From positions 21,063,326-21,127,325 of the forward strand of contig ML677364.1 of assembly GCA_007922305.1 (NCBI GenBank): a DNA stretch of 64,000 nt. The letters run 5' to 3'. Made by a program: the position numbers and the translations under genes. The notes beneath the pieces were generated by a model, which saw only the letters and a list, made by a program, of their open reading frames with translations, made no database searches and was not told the DNA's origin. Source of the DNA: Dermatemys mawii (taxonomy: Eukaryota; Chordata; Testudines; Dermatemydidae). This document shows, in pieces, positions 34,826 through 44,534 of this stretch. The stretch's first letter is position 1, and the number at the start of each line of letters is the position of its first letter.

Positions 34826-35096
34826 TATAATTTCTAAATTAGAGAGAAAAAACACTAATTATTCCGGAACATAATGCACCAGATTATTGGAGAATGGTCT
34901 AATCTGAAAGAAATGAAAGATCCCCTCCTCAACATTAGACCACTTTAATGATTTATATCTTGAAAAATATTAATTAACACAAAAAAAATCACAAAACCAA
35001 GAAACCATTTGGGGCTTGGAAGCTGAAAAACTCTGTGTCCAAAGGCTGAATTCTGATTTCTAAATTAGAATTAATCCCTTCAAATCATGGGACTGT

Positions 35097-35123
35097 AAAA
35101 AAAAAAAAAAAAAAAAAAAAAAA
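35097..35123. repeat. A-tract of 27 bases
   Basis: An uninterrupted run of A residues lies about 40 bp before the foldback element at 35,161. It is not preceded by AATAAA or any recognisable retrocopy, so I call it a homopolymer tract only. Confidence 0.9.
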
Positions 35124-35160
35124 GCCTCTAAACTGTCCAATTGGTTTGAAATGGATAATT

Positions 35161-36632
35161 AGAGCTGTCAAGGGATAAAACAAAGTCTCACAATTAACTG
35201 CATTGTTAAACAATAAGAGAAAACCATTTATTCTTGAATGTTTTTTACCTTTTCAAATATTTTGATTTCAATTACAACACAGAATACAAAGTGTATAGTT
35301 CTCACTTTATGTTTATTTTTATTACAAATATTTGCATTGGAAAACAAAAATAACAGTATTTTTCAATTCACCTGATACAAATAATGTAGTGCAATCTCTT
35401 TATCATGAAAGTTGAACTTACAAATGTAGAATTATGTACAAAAAAAGTGAATTCGAAAATAAAAATGTAAAATTTTAGAGCCTAGATAGTCCACTCAGTC
35501 CTACTTCTTGAACAGCCAATCACTCAGACAAACAAGTTTGTTTACATTTAAATGAGATAATGGTGCAAACTTATGGTTTATAACATCATCTGAAAGTGAG
35601 AACAGGCGTTCATATGGCACTATTATAGCTGGCATCACAAGATATGTATTGCCAGATATGCTAAAGATTCATATGTCCCTTCATGCTTCAACCACCATTC
35701 CAGAGGACATGCTGATGACGGGTTCTGCTCAACAACAATCCAATGCAGTGCGGTCCGACACGTGTTTATTTTCATTATCTGAGTCAGATGTCACTGGCAG
35801 AAGGTTGATTTTCCTTTTTGGTGGTTCAGGTTCTGTAGTTTCCGCATTAGAGTGTTGCTCTTTTAAGACTTCTGAAAGCATGCTCCATACTTTGTTCCTC
35901 TCAGATTTTGGAAGGCACTTCAGATTCTTGAACCCCTTGGTTCAAGTGCTCTAGCTACCTTTAGAAATCTCACATTGGTACCTTCTTTTCTTTTTGTCAA
36001 ATTTGCAATGAAAGTGTTCTTAAAACGAACAACATATGCTAGGTCATCATCTGAGACTGCTATAACATGAAATATATGGCAGAGTGCGGGTAAAACAGAA
36101 CAGAAGACATACAGTTCTCCCCCTAAGGAGTTCAGCCATAAATTTAATTAATGCATTATTTTTTAATGAGCATTGTCAGCATGGAAGCATGTCCTCTGGA
36201 ACAGCAGCCAAAGCATGAAGGGGCATACCAATACCTTGCAATGCCAGCTACAAAAGTGCCATGCAAACACCTGTTCTCACTTTCTGGTGACATTGTAAAT
36301 AAGAAGCAGGTAGCATTATTTCCCATAAATGTAAACAAACATTTGTTCAGCAAATTGCTAACAGAAGAAGTAGGACTGAGTGGACTTGTAGACTCTAAAG
36401 TTTTACATTGTTTTGTTTTTGAATGCAGTTTTTTTTGGTACATAATTCTACATTTGTAAGTTACACTTTCATGATAAAGAGATTGCACTACAGTAAGTAG
36501 AAAGCATCCAAAACTACTTAATAAATTTAAATTCGTATTCTGTTGTTTAACAGTGCAAATAAAACTGTGATTAACTGTGATTATTTTTTTTGAGTTAATT
36601 GCATGAGTTAACTGTGATTAATCATCAGCCCT
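35161..36632. mobile_element. 1.47-kb foldback DNA element
   Basis: The two ends are inverted copies. AGAGCTGTCA opens the left end and ATCAGCCCT closes the right. CATTGTTAAACAATA (35,202) pairs with TGTTTAACAGTGC (36,544), and a roughly 50-bp block at 35,391-35,440 is nearly the exact complement of 36,437-36,487. Further in, 35,476-35,745 is an imperfect complement of about 36,170-36,410, with shared blocks CCACTCAGTCCTACTTC, TGTTTACATTTA, AAAGTGAGAACAGG, CCCTTCATGCTT and CAGAGGACATGCT. Arms total about 550 bp, with a loop of roughly 400 bp. Gaps make the arms unequal. No transposase is present; the frames at 35,649 and 36,156 lie in the arms. The ends resemble a hAT-type non-autonomous element, but I saw no target duplication. 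Confidence 0.75.
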
Positions 36633-36665
36633 GGTGACAATGTTAAAATTCCTCCCCTAGTACCT

Positions 36666-37068
36666 CAGGGGTGGGCAAACTTTTTGGCCCGAGGGCCACA
36701 TCAGCATTGCAAAACTGTATGGAGGGCCAGTAGGGAAGGCTGTGCTGCTTCAAACAGCCTGGCCCCCGCCCCCTATCCACCTCCTCCTACTTCCCGCCCC
36801 CTGGCTTCCCTCCTTAGAGCCCCCAACCCATCCAAACTCTTGCTCCTTGTCCCCTGACCGCCCCCTCCTTACCATGCTGCTCAGAGTGGCAGAAGCTTGG
36901 AGCCCTGCTGCGGCACTAGTGCTGACAGTGCAGCAAGCTGAGGCTGCGGGGGAGAAGGGGCAGCAGGGGATGGGGGACGGGTTAGCCGCCCTGACCAGGA
37001 GCTCAAGGGCCAGTCATGACGGTCCCGCGGGCTGGATGGATCCCATGGGCCATAGTTTGCCACCTCTG
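36666..37068. mobile_element. hAT-like non-autonomous element (403 bp)
   Basis: Ends are inverted: CAGGGGTGGGCAAACTTTTT at the left and CATAGTTTGCCACCTCTG at the right. The next layer also pairs, with GGCCCGAGGGCCACAT near the left and GATCCCATGGGCCATAG near the right. The interior is GC-rich and non-coding; the 110-codon frame at 36,742 is composition-driven. The flanking 8-mers do not match, so the duplication has decayed or the borders are shifted. Confidence 0.6.
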
Positions 37069-37074
37069 ATTTAG

Positions 37075-38214
37075 GTGATAGTAGGTGTTGTAATATTAAG
37101 CATTTGTTTTACATTGGCTCAAATTCATTCACTGGTGCACCCTGATATATTTATAGGCTGAGACACACTGTATTATTTTACACACACACGTATTACACTA
37201 TAACTATTTTCCTTTCCACTTATATGAATGAGATTTCAGTAGTTAAATGGAAATGTTCAGTTTTGCAGACAGAGAGAGGTAATCTTACACAATATGCAAA
37301 CTCAACTTTTATTCAGATTGAAGCAGAAACATTCAGATGAAAAATCCACATTATATATCCTAACTGTAAAATTAGTTTCAGCAACAACAATTAAGTAAGA
37401 AGACTTTTTTTGTGGATTAATGACTGGTTATGCAGGGGTTCGTTTTGGATTCTTAAGCCAAACTTGTAATTAATTTTCAGGAAGAGTACTGTGCAGTGGT
37501 AAATAATAGTAATGGTTCCAGACTGAAGGCAATGCTATCTATTTAGTGCTATCCATCTCTCTGTATGGCATTTGAAACCAGTAATGTTTATCTAGGTGAA
37601 AATGTTCCATAAACTTATAATTTAATAAAAAGCACTGAATTCAAGTCTCCATTAGACTTAGTCTAACTTCTGTTTACTCCTGTATTCATTTTTTCCCATA
37701 GTCAAAAATGAGCATTGGGCCAGTGGTTACCTATCAAACTCCGCCTTCTCACTGAAAATTCAAGAAGAGGTTGGGAGAATGTGTTAAAAGGTCCTAATGC
37801 CAACAGCATAAAAAAGGGTAAAGGAAAATTCATGGGACAGGGAATAATCAAAGATAAAGAGAAATTCGTGAAGGAGAGAGAGAGGAGGCCAAGGTCTATT
37901 AAGGATCATGAGAAGAAACAGAGAATCACAGACACTAGAGATGGAAGACACCTATAGGATAATCCAGTCTAGGAGTTCTCAGATTTTCAACAGTAAATGC
38001 AATACAGGACTCGTCATACTGGATCACAGCTGAGATCCATCTCATTCCCTATCTCGTTTCCAACAGTGAGTAGCACCAGCTGCTTCAGAGGAAGGTGTAA
38101 CAACCCTACAGTAGGCAAATATGGAGTAATCTACCCCCCACATTAGGTTTTATCCTAATAGCTAATCATTAGAGATTCTCTTAAGGTCTGAAAGATTATG
38201 TTTACTATTCCTTC
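37075..38214. other. Unannotated AT-rich DNA
   Basis: No gene is recognised. The 80-codon frame at 37,715-37,957 is basic and low-complexity, from A/G-rich sequence, with no known motif. Confidence 0.5.
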
Positions 38215-38227
38215 CAAAATTTTTGTT
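38215..38227. repeat. 13-bp target site duplication, left copy
   Basis: CAAAATTTTTGTT occurs here and at 40,553-40,565, precisely bounding the PLE. The duplication is perfect. PLE target duplications are known to vary in length, so 13 bp is acceptable. Confidence 0.85.
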
Positions 38228-38662
38228 GAAGTGACAAAGAGTCCTGTGGCACCTTAAAGACTAACTGAAGTTTTAGAGCATAAGCTTTCGTGGTCTAATA
38301 CCCACTTCGTCGGATGCATGCAGTGGAAGTATCCAGGGGCAGGTATAAATAGGTAGGCAAGAACCAGGTTAAAGATAACAGGGTGGGTCCAATGAGGCTG
38401 AACCAACTGTTATCTCTAATCAGGGAGGGTGAGGTATTCCTCTAGCAGTTGAATTGGAGGTTTGAACAGCGAGAGAAGAGAAACTGCTCTTGTAGTTAGC
38501 TAGCCATTCAAAATCTCTATTCAGTCCCAAATTGATTGTGTCAAATTTGCAAATGAACTGCAACTCTGCAGTTTCTCTTTGCAGTCTGGTCTTAAAGTTT
38601 TTTTGCTGCTAAATGCTGACCTTTAAGTCTTTCATGGTGTGTGCAGGGAGATTGAAGTGTTC
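38228..38662 (-). repeat. PLE tail, arm of long inverted repeat
   Basis: This arm reads 'gaagtgacaaagagtcctg' inward and pairs with 40,083-40,517. It includes the end of the endonuclease frame (MKDLKV region at 38,612-38,640) and the 3' non-coding tail. The other arm extends about 40 bp further outward (CAGACTAACATGGCTACCCC), so this end is shorter. Confidence 0.85.
38272..38326 (-). ncRNA. Hammerhead-ribozyme-like motif in PLE tail
   Basis: On the minus strand: CCGACGA, A, GTGGG-TATTAG-ACCAC, GAAA, AGC-TTAT-GCT, C. Order and spacing match the motif at 15,950-15,998. Here stem II has one mismatch (G opposite A) and position 7 is C, which the hammerhead consensus allows. The expected cleavage site is after C at about 38,276. 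Stem I is not obvious. Confidence 0.4.
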
Positions 38663-39016
38663 TCCTAAACGTTTTTGTATATTGCCATTCCTGATATCTG
38701 ATTTGTGTCCATTTATCCTTTTTCGTAGGGACTGTCCAGTTTGACTGATGTACATAGCAGAGGGGCATTGCTGGCACATAATGGCATATATTACATTGGT
38801 AGATGAGCAGGTGAATGAACCAGTGATGGTATGGCTGATCTGGTTAGGTCCTGTGATGGTACTGCTAGTGTAGATATGTGGGCAGAGTTGGCATCGAGGT
38901 TTGTTGCATGGATTGGTTCCTGAGTTAGAGGAGTTATGGCGCGGTGTGCTGTTGCTGGTGACAATATGCTTGAGGTTGGTGGGTTGTCTGTGGGCCAGGA
39001 CTGGCCTGCCTCCCAA
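38609..39016 (-). pseudogene. PLE GIY-YIG endonuclease domain
   Basis: The 135-residue frame has a zinc-binding-like CNKPRCQLCPHI (Cys37, Cys42, Cys45, His47), the spacer motif typically found between reverse transcriptase and nuclease in PLEs. The GIY-YIG nuclease follows: VIYAIMC (first strand, Tyr77), MYISQTGQSLRKRINGH (second strand Tyr89, Arg in the helix, His104), and HFNLPAHTMKDLKV at the end. GIY-YIG enzymes nick DNA; in PLEs this primes reverse transcription. The frame stops after KVSI by a shift; the inverted copy at 40,105-40,320 shows the intended continuation. The second signature motif reads YIS rather than YVG/YIG. Confidence 0.85.
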
Positions 39017-39419
39017 GGCCTCTGAAAGAGAGAGATTGTTGTCCAGGATGGGTTGTAGATCACTGATGATGCGTTGGAGAGGTTTTAACTGAGGACTGTA
39101 GGTGATGACCAGTGGTGGCTTGTTGTTTTCTTTCTTGGGCTTGTCTTGCAGCAGCAGGCTTCTGGGTACACGTCTGGCTCTGTTGATCTGTATCCTTATT
39201 TTCTTGTGCAGGTATTGTAGTTTTGAGAAAGCTTGGTAAAGATCTTGTAGGTGTTGGTCTCTGTCTGAGGGGTTGGAGCAAATACGATTGTACCTCAGTG
39301 CTTGGCTGTAGACAATGGATCATGTGGTGTGTCCGGGATGGAAGCTGGTGGCATGAAGGTAGGCATAGCTGTCGGTAGGTTTTCGGTATAGGGTGGTGTT
39401 GATGTGGCCGTCATTAATT

Positions 39420-40070
39420 TGCACCTTGATGTCTAGGAAGTGGACCTCTCATGTAGACTGGTCCAGGCTGAGGTGGATGGTGGGGTGGAGGCTGTTGAAA
39501 TCATGGTGGAATTTTTCCAGAGTTTCTTTCCCATGGGTCCAGATGATGAAGATGTCATCAATGTAGCGTAGATAGAGAAGGGGCGTAAGTGAACGAGAGT
39601 TGAGGAAGCGTTGTTCCAGGTCAGCCATAAAGATGTTGGCATACTGTGGGGCCGTGTGGGTGCCCATAGCGGTGCCACTGGTCTAGAGGTATATATTGTC
39701 ACCAAATTTGAAATAATTGTGTGTGAGGATAAAGTCACAGAGCTTAGCAACCACTTGTGCTGTGTCATCATCAGGGATACTATTCCTGACAGCTTGTATT
39801 CCATCTCTGTGTGGGATGTTTGTGTAGAGAGCCTCTACATCCATGGTGGCTAGGATGGTGTTTTCTGGAACATCACCAATGCATTGTAGTTTTCTCAGGA
39901 AGTCGGTGGTGTCACGGAGATAGCTGGGAGTGCTGGTGGCGTGGGGTCTGAGTAAAGAGTCCACATATACAGATAGTCCTTCAGTGAGAGTGCCAATGCC
40001 TGAGATGATGGGGCGTCCAGGATTTCCAGGTTTGTGGATCTTGGGTAATAGATAGAATACCCCCGGTCGG
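39420..40070 (-). pseudogene. PLE reverse transcriptase, 5' truncated
   Basis: Read over three frames on the minus strand, motifs occur in order: GVFYLLPKIHKPGNPGRP (about 40,060-40,005), TMDVEALYTNIPHRDGI (motif A, about 39,845-39,795), GTAMGTHTAPQYANIFM (motif B, about 39,680-39,625), LLYLRYIDDIFIIW (motif C with catalytic YIDD, about 39,580-39,540), and FLDIKVQINDG (about 39,440-39,410). The combination is diagnostic of PLEs, which are closest to telomerase among reverse transcriptases. An in-frame stop after DNIYL (39,683) and one after SLDQST break it. Sequence N-terminal to motif 2 is missing at the inverted junction. Confidence 0.9.
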
Positions 40071-40082
40071 GGCTCTAAGGGT

Positions 40083-40517
40083 ATTCAATCTCCCTGCACA
40101 CACCATGAAAGACTTAAAGGTCAGCATTTTGCAGCAAAAAAACTTTAAGACCAGACTGCAAAGAGAAACTGCAGAGTTGCAATTCATTTGCAAATTTGAC
40201 ACAATCAATTTGGGACTGAACAGAGATTTTGAATGGCTAGCTAACTACAAGAGCAGTTTCTCTTCTCTCGCTGTTCACACCTCCAATTCAGCTGCTAGAG
40301 GAATACCTCACCCTCCCTGATTAGAGATAACAGTTGGTTCAGCCTCATTGGACCCACCCTGTTATCTTTAACCTGGTTCTTGCCTACCTATTTATACCTG
40401 CCCCTGGATACTTCCACTGCATGCATCCCACGAAGTGGGTATTAGCCCACGAAAGCTTATGCTCTAAAACTTCAGTTAGTCTTTAAGGTGCCACAGGACT
40501 CTTTGTCACTTCTGCAA
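40083..40517 (+). repeat. Inverted copy of PLE tail at the element's head
   Basis: This arm is the reverse complement of 38,228-38,662. It starts within the endonuclease frame (FNLPAHTMKDLKV), continues through an open C-terminal portion (frame 40,105-40,320, with LQFICKFDT and LGLNRDFEWLANYK), and ends with GACTCTTTGTCACTTC. The junction with the reverse transcriptase is at about 40,083, inside 'gggtattcaatctccc'. Because its frame is open where the sense copy has shifted, it preserves the endonuclease end better than the main copy does. Confidence 0.85.
40412..40468 (+). ncRNA. Decayed hammerhead-like motif in inverted PLE tail
   Basis: On the plus strand the order is CCCACGA, A, GTGGG-TATTAG-CCCAC, GAAA, AGC-TTAT-GCT, C. 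Stem II is perfect, but the conserved G5 of the core is C here (CCCACGA instead of CCGACGA), a change expected to abolish cleavage. Confidence 0.4.
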
Positions 40518-40744
40518 TTCCAGACTAACATGGCTACCCCTCTGATTCTTGACAAAATTTTTGTTATCATTCATAGCTTTGGATATCCTTGTTATAATAT
40601 GCATGTGCAATCTTTTTGAATTGTGTTAAGTCTTGTCCTCACTGACTGCACTGCAGTTTAAATGACATGTTATATAGAAAAGTAGTTTTTATTTTTATCG
40701 TTTTTGAATTTCCCAGCTTTTTATTTCATCGAATGTCTCCTTGC

Positions 40745-41770
40745 TTTTGTGTTACAAAACAGGGAGAACAGAAGTTCCCAATCTACTGTCTCTATATCAT
40801 TAATCAAATTTTTGAGATGTGGTGACCAGTGCCGTACACAATATTCTGATGAACCGTGCAATTGATTTATATAAGGGCATTACAATATTCTCTATATTAT
40901 CCACCCTCCCTTTCTTTGTGCAGTCTAACATTTTGTTTGCTTTTTAGATCACAGCTGCACATTGAACAGAGTTATTTACTGAGCTCTCTACAGCAGTGAT
41001 TCTCAAACTTTTGTACTGGTGACCCCTTTCAAATAGCAAGCCTCTGAGTATGACTCCCCCCTTATAAATTAAAAACACTTTTTAATATATTTAAAACCAT
41101 TATAAATGCTGGATGCAAAGCAGGGTTTGGGGTGGAGGCTGACAGCTTTCGATCCCTCCCCCCATGTAATAACCTCATGACCCTCTTAGGGGTCCTGAAC
41201 CCCAGTTTGAGAACCTCTGTTCTACAGTGATGCCCTGGTCCCTTTCTTGAGTTGATAAAGTTGATTTAGAGCCCTGTAATATGTTATGAATAGCTTAAAT
41301 TTTTGCCTCCAATGTGCATTTGCCAGTTAGTTTATTTAAGTCTCTCTGAAGTACTTCACAGTTCTGTCTCATCCTCTAAAAGCTCAATAACTGTGTCATT
41401 TTTGCAAATGTTGTCATCTCCTCACATAGTCCTCTTTCCAGATCATTAAACAACACGAGGCCTACTTAAATAACATGGGACCTAGTACAGGACCTTTAGG
41501 CACCTCTTTTCCATTATGAAAATCGATCATTTATTCTTATTCTTTGCTTTGCCTCCTACCCTGTTCTTGATCCATGACAACACTTTGTCTCACCCCTTAA
41601 CTACTTAGCTTCTTCAGTAGTCTCTTGTATGGGACCTTGATGAAGGCCTTTGGAAAGTCTATGTAAATTATGTCAACCAATTCCCCTTTATCCACTTTAT
41701 GACATGTTCAAAGAATTCTAAGAGATTAGTGCACATAATTTGCCTTTGCAGAAACTATGCTGGCCAGAGC
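40745..41770 (-). mobile_element. CR1 LINE fragment, antisense, interrupted
   Basis: Plus-strand blocks in antisense CR1 order include 'tttttgagatgtggtgaccagtg', 'aacattttgtttgcttttta', 'cattgaacagagttatttactgagctctct', 'ttaagtctctctgaagtac', 'tttccagatcattaaac', 'gggacctagtacaggac' and 'gaccttgatgaaggcctttgg'. It is interrupted by the hAT MITE at 40,994-41,219, so that insertion is younger. No intact frame remains. Confidence 0.8.
40994..41219. mobile_element. hAT MITE (226 bp) inside CR1
   Basis: The element has inverted ends CAGTGATTCTCAAACTTTTG and CCCAGTTTGAGAACCTCTG and is flanked by 8-bp duplications CTCTACAG (40,986-40,993) and TTCTACAG (41,220-41,227), agreeing at 7 of 8 positions. 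Both the terminus and the 8-bp duplication are typical of hAT elements of the Charlie type. It is non-coding and was mobilised by a transposase made elsewhere. Confidence 0.85.
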
Positions 41771-41779
41771 ACAGATCAC

Positions 41780-42260
41780 CTTGCCCCCATTACATGATTG
41801 CACTGACCATCTCCCTTTCTAGTCACAACCACATAACATCCCTGTGGAAACTACAGTAATTGTTAAATGGAGAAATATTAGGGAGATATCTGATGCATTT
41901 GAGCTGACTTTTAATGCAATCTATCAACTAGAAATGGACAGAGAAGCCAACATCAGGTGACCAGCAAGCTCTCCATGAATCACTAGCTAGTGCTTCACAA
42001 AGCACAGTTTGAGACACACTGATCCACTCCATGTCCTTGTCATTATAAAACTGTTCTCTACACAGGGGGCCAGACTCTAAGCTGGTATCAGCTGGCCTAG
42101 ATCCATTAATTTCAGTGGAGCTACACTGATTGACACCAGCTGAAGAGTTGACTACACTTTCAGTACTTCAACGCTAGTTTCAAACATCCAAAGTAACTAG
42201 GCTGACACCATTTCTCCTGGGGAAATATATCAAAGCCTAAAGCATTTCTTTCTCAGAATG
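41780..42260. other. Unannotated DNA
   Basis: No gene is recognised. A stretch at about 42,060-42,160 ('gggggccagactctaagctggtatcagctgg', 'atttcagtggagctacactgattgacaccagctga') looks like an old interspersed repeat of unknown family. Confidence 0.4.
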
Positions 42261-42269
42261 TTTAGTCTG

Positions 42270-43298
42270 ATCATCAGACTAAATTTTCTTCGTATTAATT
42301 TTATTCCATTAATCCCAGTTACTTCCCCAGTGTATTATATTAAACAATTCCACCCATGTCTTGATCTTTATACCCTTCAAATATCTACATATAGTTATGT
42401 TCCCACCCCCACAGTTGTCATTTAGCCAAGCTGTATACACTGTGACGGAGTCAGACCAGAAGGATATAGGAGAGTGCTGGAAGGCAGGTATATTAGTCTG
42501 AGGATGTGCAGGTCCTTGTTTCCTGGATAGCCAAACAAAGGCTACTCCAGGCCAATCAAGACACCTGGGGCCAATTAAGAACCTTCTAGAAAGGAGTAGA
42601 AACAGCTAGGCTAATTGGGACACCTGTAGCCAATCAGGGACTGGCTGAAACCAGATAAAAACCTCCCAGTTAGTCAGGTGGGCTGTGGGTGTCAGGAGCT
42701 GTGGAAGGAAGTTATGCTGTTGGTGAGACTGAGTGTAGGACAACATATCATACTGAAGGAAGGAGGCCCTGAGGTAAGGGTGAAGTGGAGTTTGAAGAAG
42801 CAGGGACTGCTGTGGGGAAGTAGCCCAGGGAATTGTATTGTGTTTTGTGCCTAAAAGGTCAGCCATCTTAGCTGATACTATTAGGGTCCCTGGGCTGGAG
42901 TCCGGAGTAGAGGGCGGGCCCGGGCTTCCCCCTTTTTTCCATCTTCCATACTGGCCTGTGATGAAGGCAACTCACTAGGTGGTGACTCTTGCCAATTATA
43001 CTGAGAAAGGGAGGTCACTCTGGGGCCTAGATGAGTTTCTGAGGCCCCTAAATCTGCCAGGAAGCGCAGGACCCACAAGTACAGACTTGGAGCTTTGTCA
43101 CAACACCTAAAAAGTGTATTCCTTCCTCGCTTATCACTTTCTCTAATTCCCTATTAATTTTGTGTTGTTTATCTCTGAGCGCCCTCCGATTTGTCATATT
43201 TTTGATAATGTGATTCCTCGAACTGAATGCAATATTCTGGGGGTGGTTGGATCATAGCTATATAGGACTTGGTGCCTCATGGCACTGTGTGCACCCAA
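42270..43298 (-). mobile_element. CR1 fragment split by a solo LTR
   Basis: Antisense CR1 sequence runs from about 42,270 to 42,440 ('tttatacccttcaaatatctacatatag') and resumes at 43,103 ('gtattccttcctcgctt' through 'gaactgaatgcaatattctg' and 'atcatagctatataggac'). The solo LTR at 42,441-43,102 lies between. The two parts are consecutive in CR1 order, so they are one older copy. Confidence 0.65.
42441..43102 (+). repeat. Solo LTR, copy B (662 bp)
   Basis: This is the second copy of the LTR at 23,924-24,588: TGTGACGGAGTCAGACC at the start and GCTTTGTCACA at the end, with long near-identical blocks between. A perfect 4-bp duplication ACAC flanks it (42,437-42,440 and 43,103-43,106). The different duplication sequences (GTCC and ACAC) show two independent insertions. 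Minor differences between copies include a short deletion near 42,930. Confidence 0.8.
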
Positions 43299-43421
43299 TA
43301 GGGTTGCCAACTTTGGTCAGCTGAATTCCTGGAGATTTCATCACAGGACATAACCTTCAATTAAAGATTAATCTTTAATTCCTGGAGACCCTAGGACACT
43401 CGTGGAGGGTTGGAAACCCTG
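43299..43421. mobile_element. Small palindromic MITE
   Basis: Ends TAGGGTTGCCAACTTTGG and GGAGGGTTGGAAACCCT are inverted. The centre is a perfect 22-bp palindrome at 43,359-43,380 (AATTAAAGA followed by its complement around TTAA). It shares the TAGGGTTGCCA end with the element at 56,954-57,664, suggesting one superfamily. No clear target duplication. Confidence 0.6.
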
Positions 43422-43529
43422 CCTCAGAGTAAGTAAGGAACTGAGCACTCTCCATTCACACTAAAGTCAGTGGCACTGGAAGGTACTTGGTATCTTGCGG
43501 GATCAATCCCATGAAGGCCTGTTTTACAC

Positions 43530-44530
43530 AAGGCCGTATAAAGCATATTCCTTCTTCTGCAGTCATATTATATTGCAGATGGATGTCTAGTTTGTTGTCC
43601 ATTATCATTCCTTACAGGGTTACTGCTGCCTAGGTTTTACCTTCCTCTTGCATTCGTGTTTTGGATTATTTTTCGACAGGTTAGTTTCCATTTTTTCAAG
43701 ACTATTCTCCTTTTATCATTTTTGCCCCTATTTTTAACCTCTATAGGTCTCTTTGTAGTATTTTGCTATTTTTTTAACTGCTGCTTGTATCTCCTTGTGA
43801 TTAGTATTATCTGCAAAATTCATTCATGTGCTGTTTACTCCCTCTCCCAGAAACTTAATAAAGCTGTTAAATAAGGTCCTAATACTGAATCCAATGGTAC
43901 TCTACTAGTCACCACTAGCCTGGTGTATTGAAATTTATCACCACCTTCTGTTTATGATTTTTTTAGCCAGTTTTCAATTCATCTATGTTAAATTTTAATT
44001 AATATCTCAGCTAATGTTTCACGGTGTCAGTTGCTTTACAAAAATACAGATCTTTTACATCTATTCTATTCCACTCATCTACTGATGGAGGGGAGAAACA
44101 GAGCTATTAAAGAGTCACTCAGTGGGATGAGAACATATCCTCAAAGAAGCCATTTGGATGAGCATCCAAACTTTTGGGTGCCAATCCAACACACCTTCTG
44201 AGGTTCATTCATCACTTACTTTTTCCCCACTAAGGCCCACCTTAACTCATCCTGAGTGGTACCTTACTCCATGACTGGTACCACTGAAACAATGGCTTTA
44301 TCAGAATAAGGTACCATCAACTGTGAGTCAGGGTGGCAGAATGTGCTTCTAAGTTTTCATGTCTCTGAAAATGTTCCATATTTCAACTTCCATGGCTTTT
44401 TTAGTAGTAGTGTGTTCCACAGATCAATTACCTTCTGTGTAAAGGAGATTTTCCTAATCATCTGTAGTCATCTGACTATCCTTTGGTTTGTGTTATCTGC
44501 ACTGTGTATTTTCTAAAAGATGGAAAAACA
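43530..44530 (-). mobile_element. CR1 fragments, antisense
   Basis: The section contains colinear antisense CR1 blocks such as 'gatggatgtctagtttgttg', 'tctgcaaaattcattcatg', 'atactgaatccaatggtac', 'tttttagccagttttcaat' and 'ggtgtcagttgctttac' (43,530-44,075). A second piece lies at about 44,350-44,510 ('tgttccatatttcaactt', 'gtgtgttccacagatcaatt'). Sequence between them is unclear. No intact frame. Confidence 0.65.
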
Positions 44531-44534
44531 CCTT

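Larger units (their letters stand above)
38228..40552 (-). mobile_element. Penelope-like retroelement (2,325 bp)
   Basis: This is the best-preserved element in the window. On the minus strand it encodes a 5'-truncated reverse transcriptase (about 40,070-39,420), a linker and a GIY-YIG endonuclease (about 39,016-38,609), then a non-coding tail. At its upstream end (40,083-40,517) the same tail occurs again in inverted orientation, so the two ends form long inverted repeats of about 430 bp (38,228-38,662). The order RT then endonuclease, and the inverted terminal copy, are characteristic of PLEs. In-frame stops and shifts in both domains mean it is no longer active. The family makes new copies by target-primed reverse transcription with its own endonuclease. 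Confidence 0.9.

Noticed and set aside
35097..35123. Poly-A tail of a retrocopy
   Set aside because: No AATAAA and no recognisable transcript sequence precede the A-tract.
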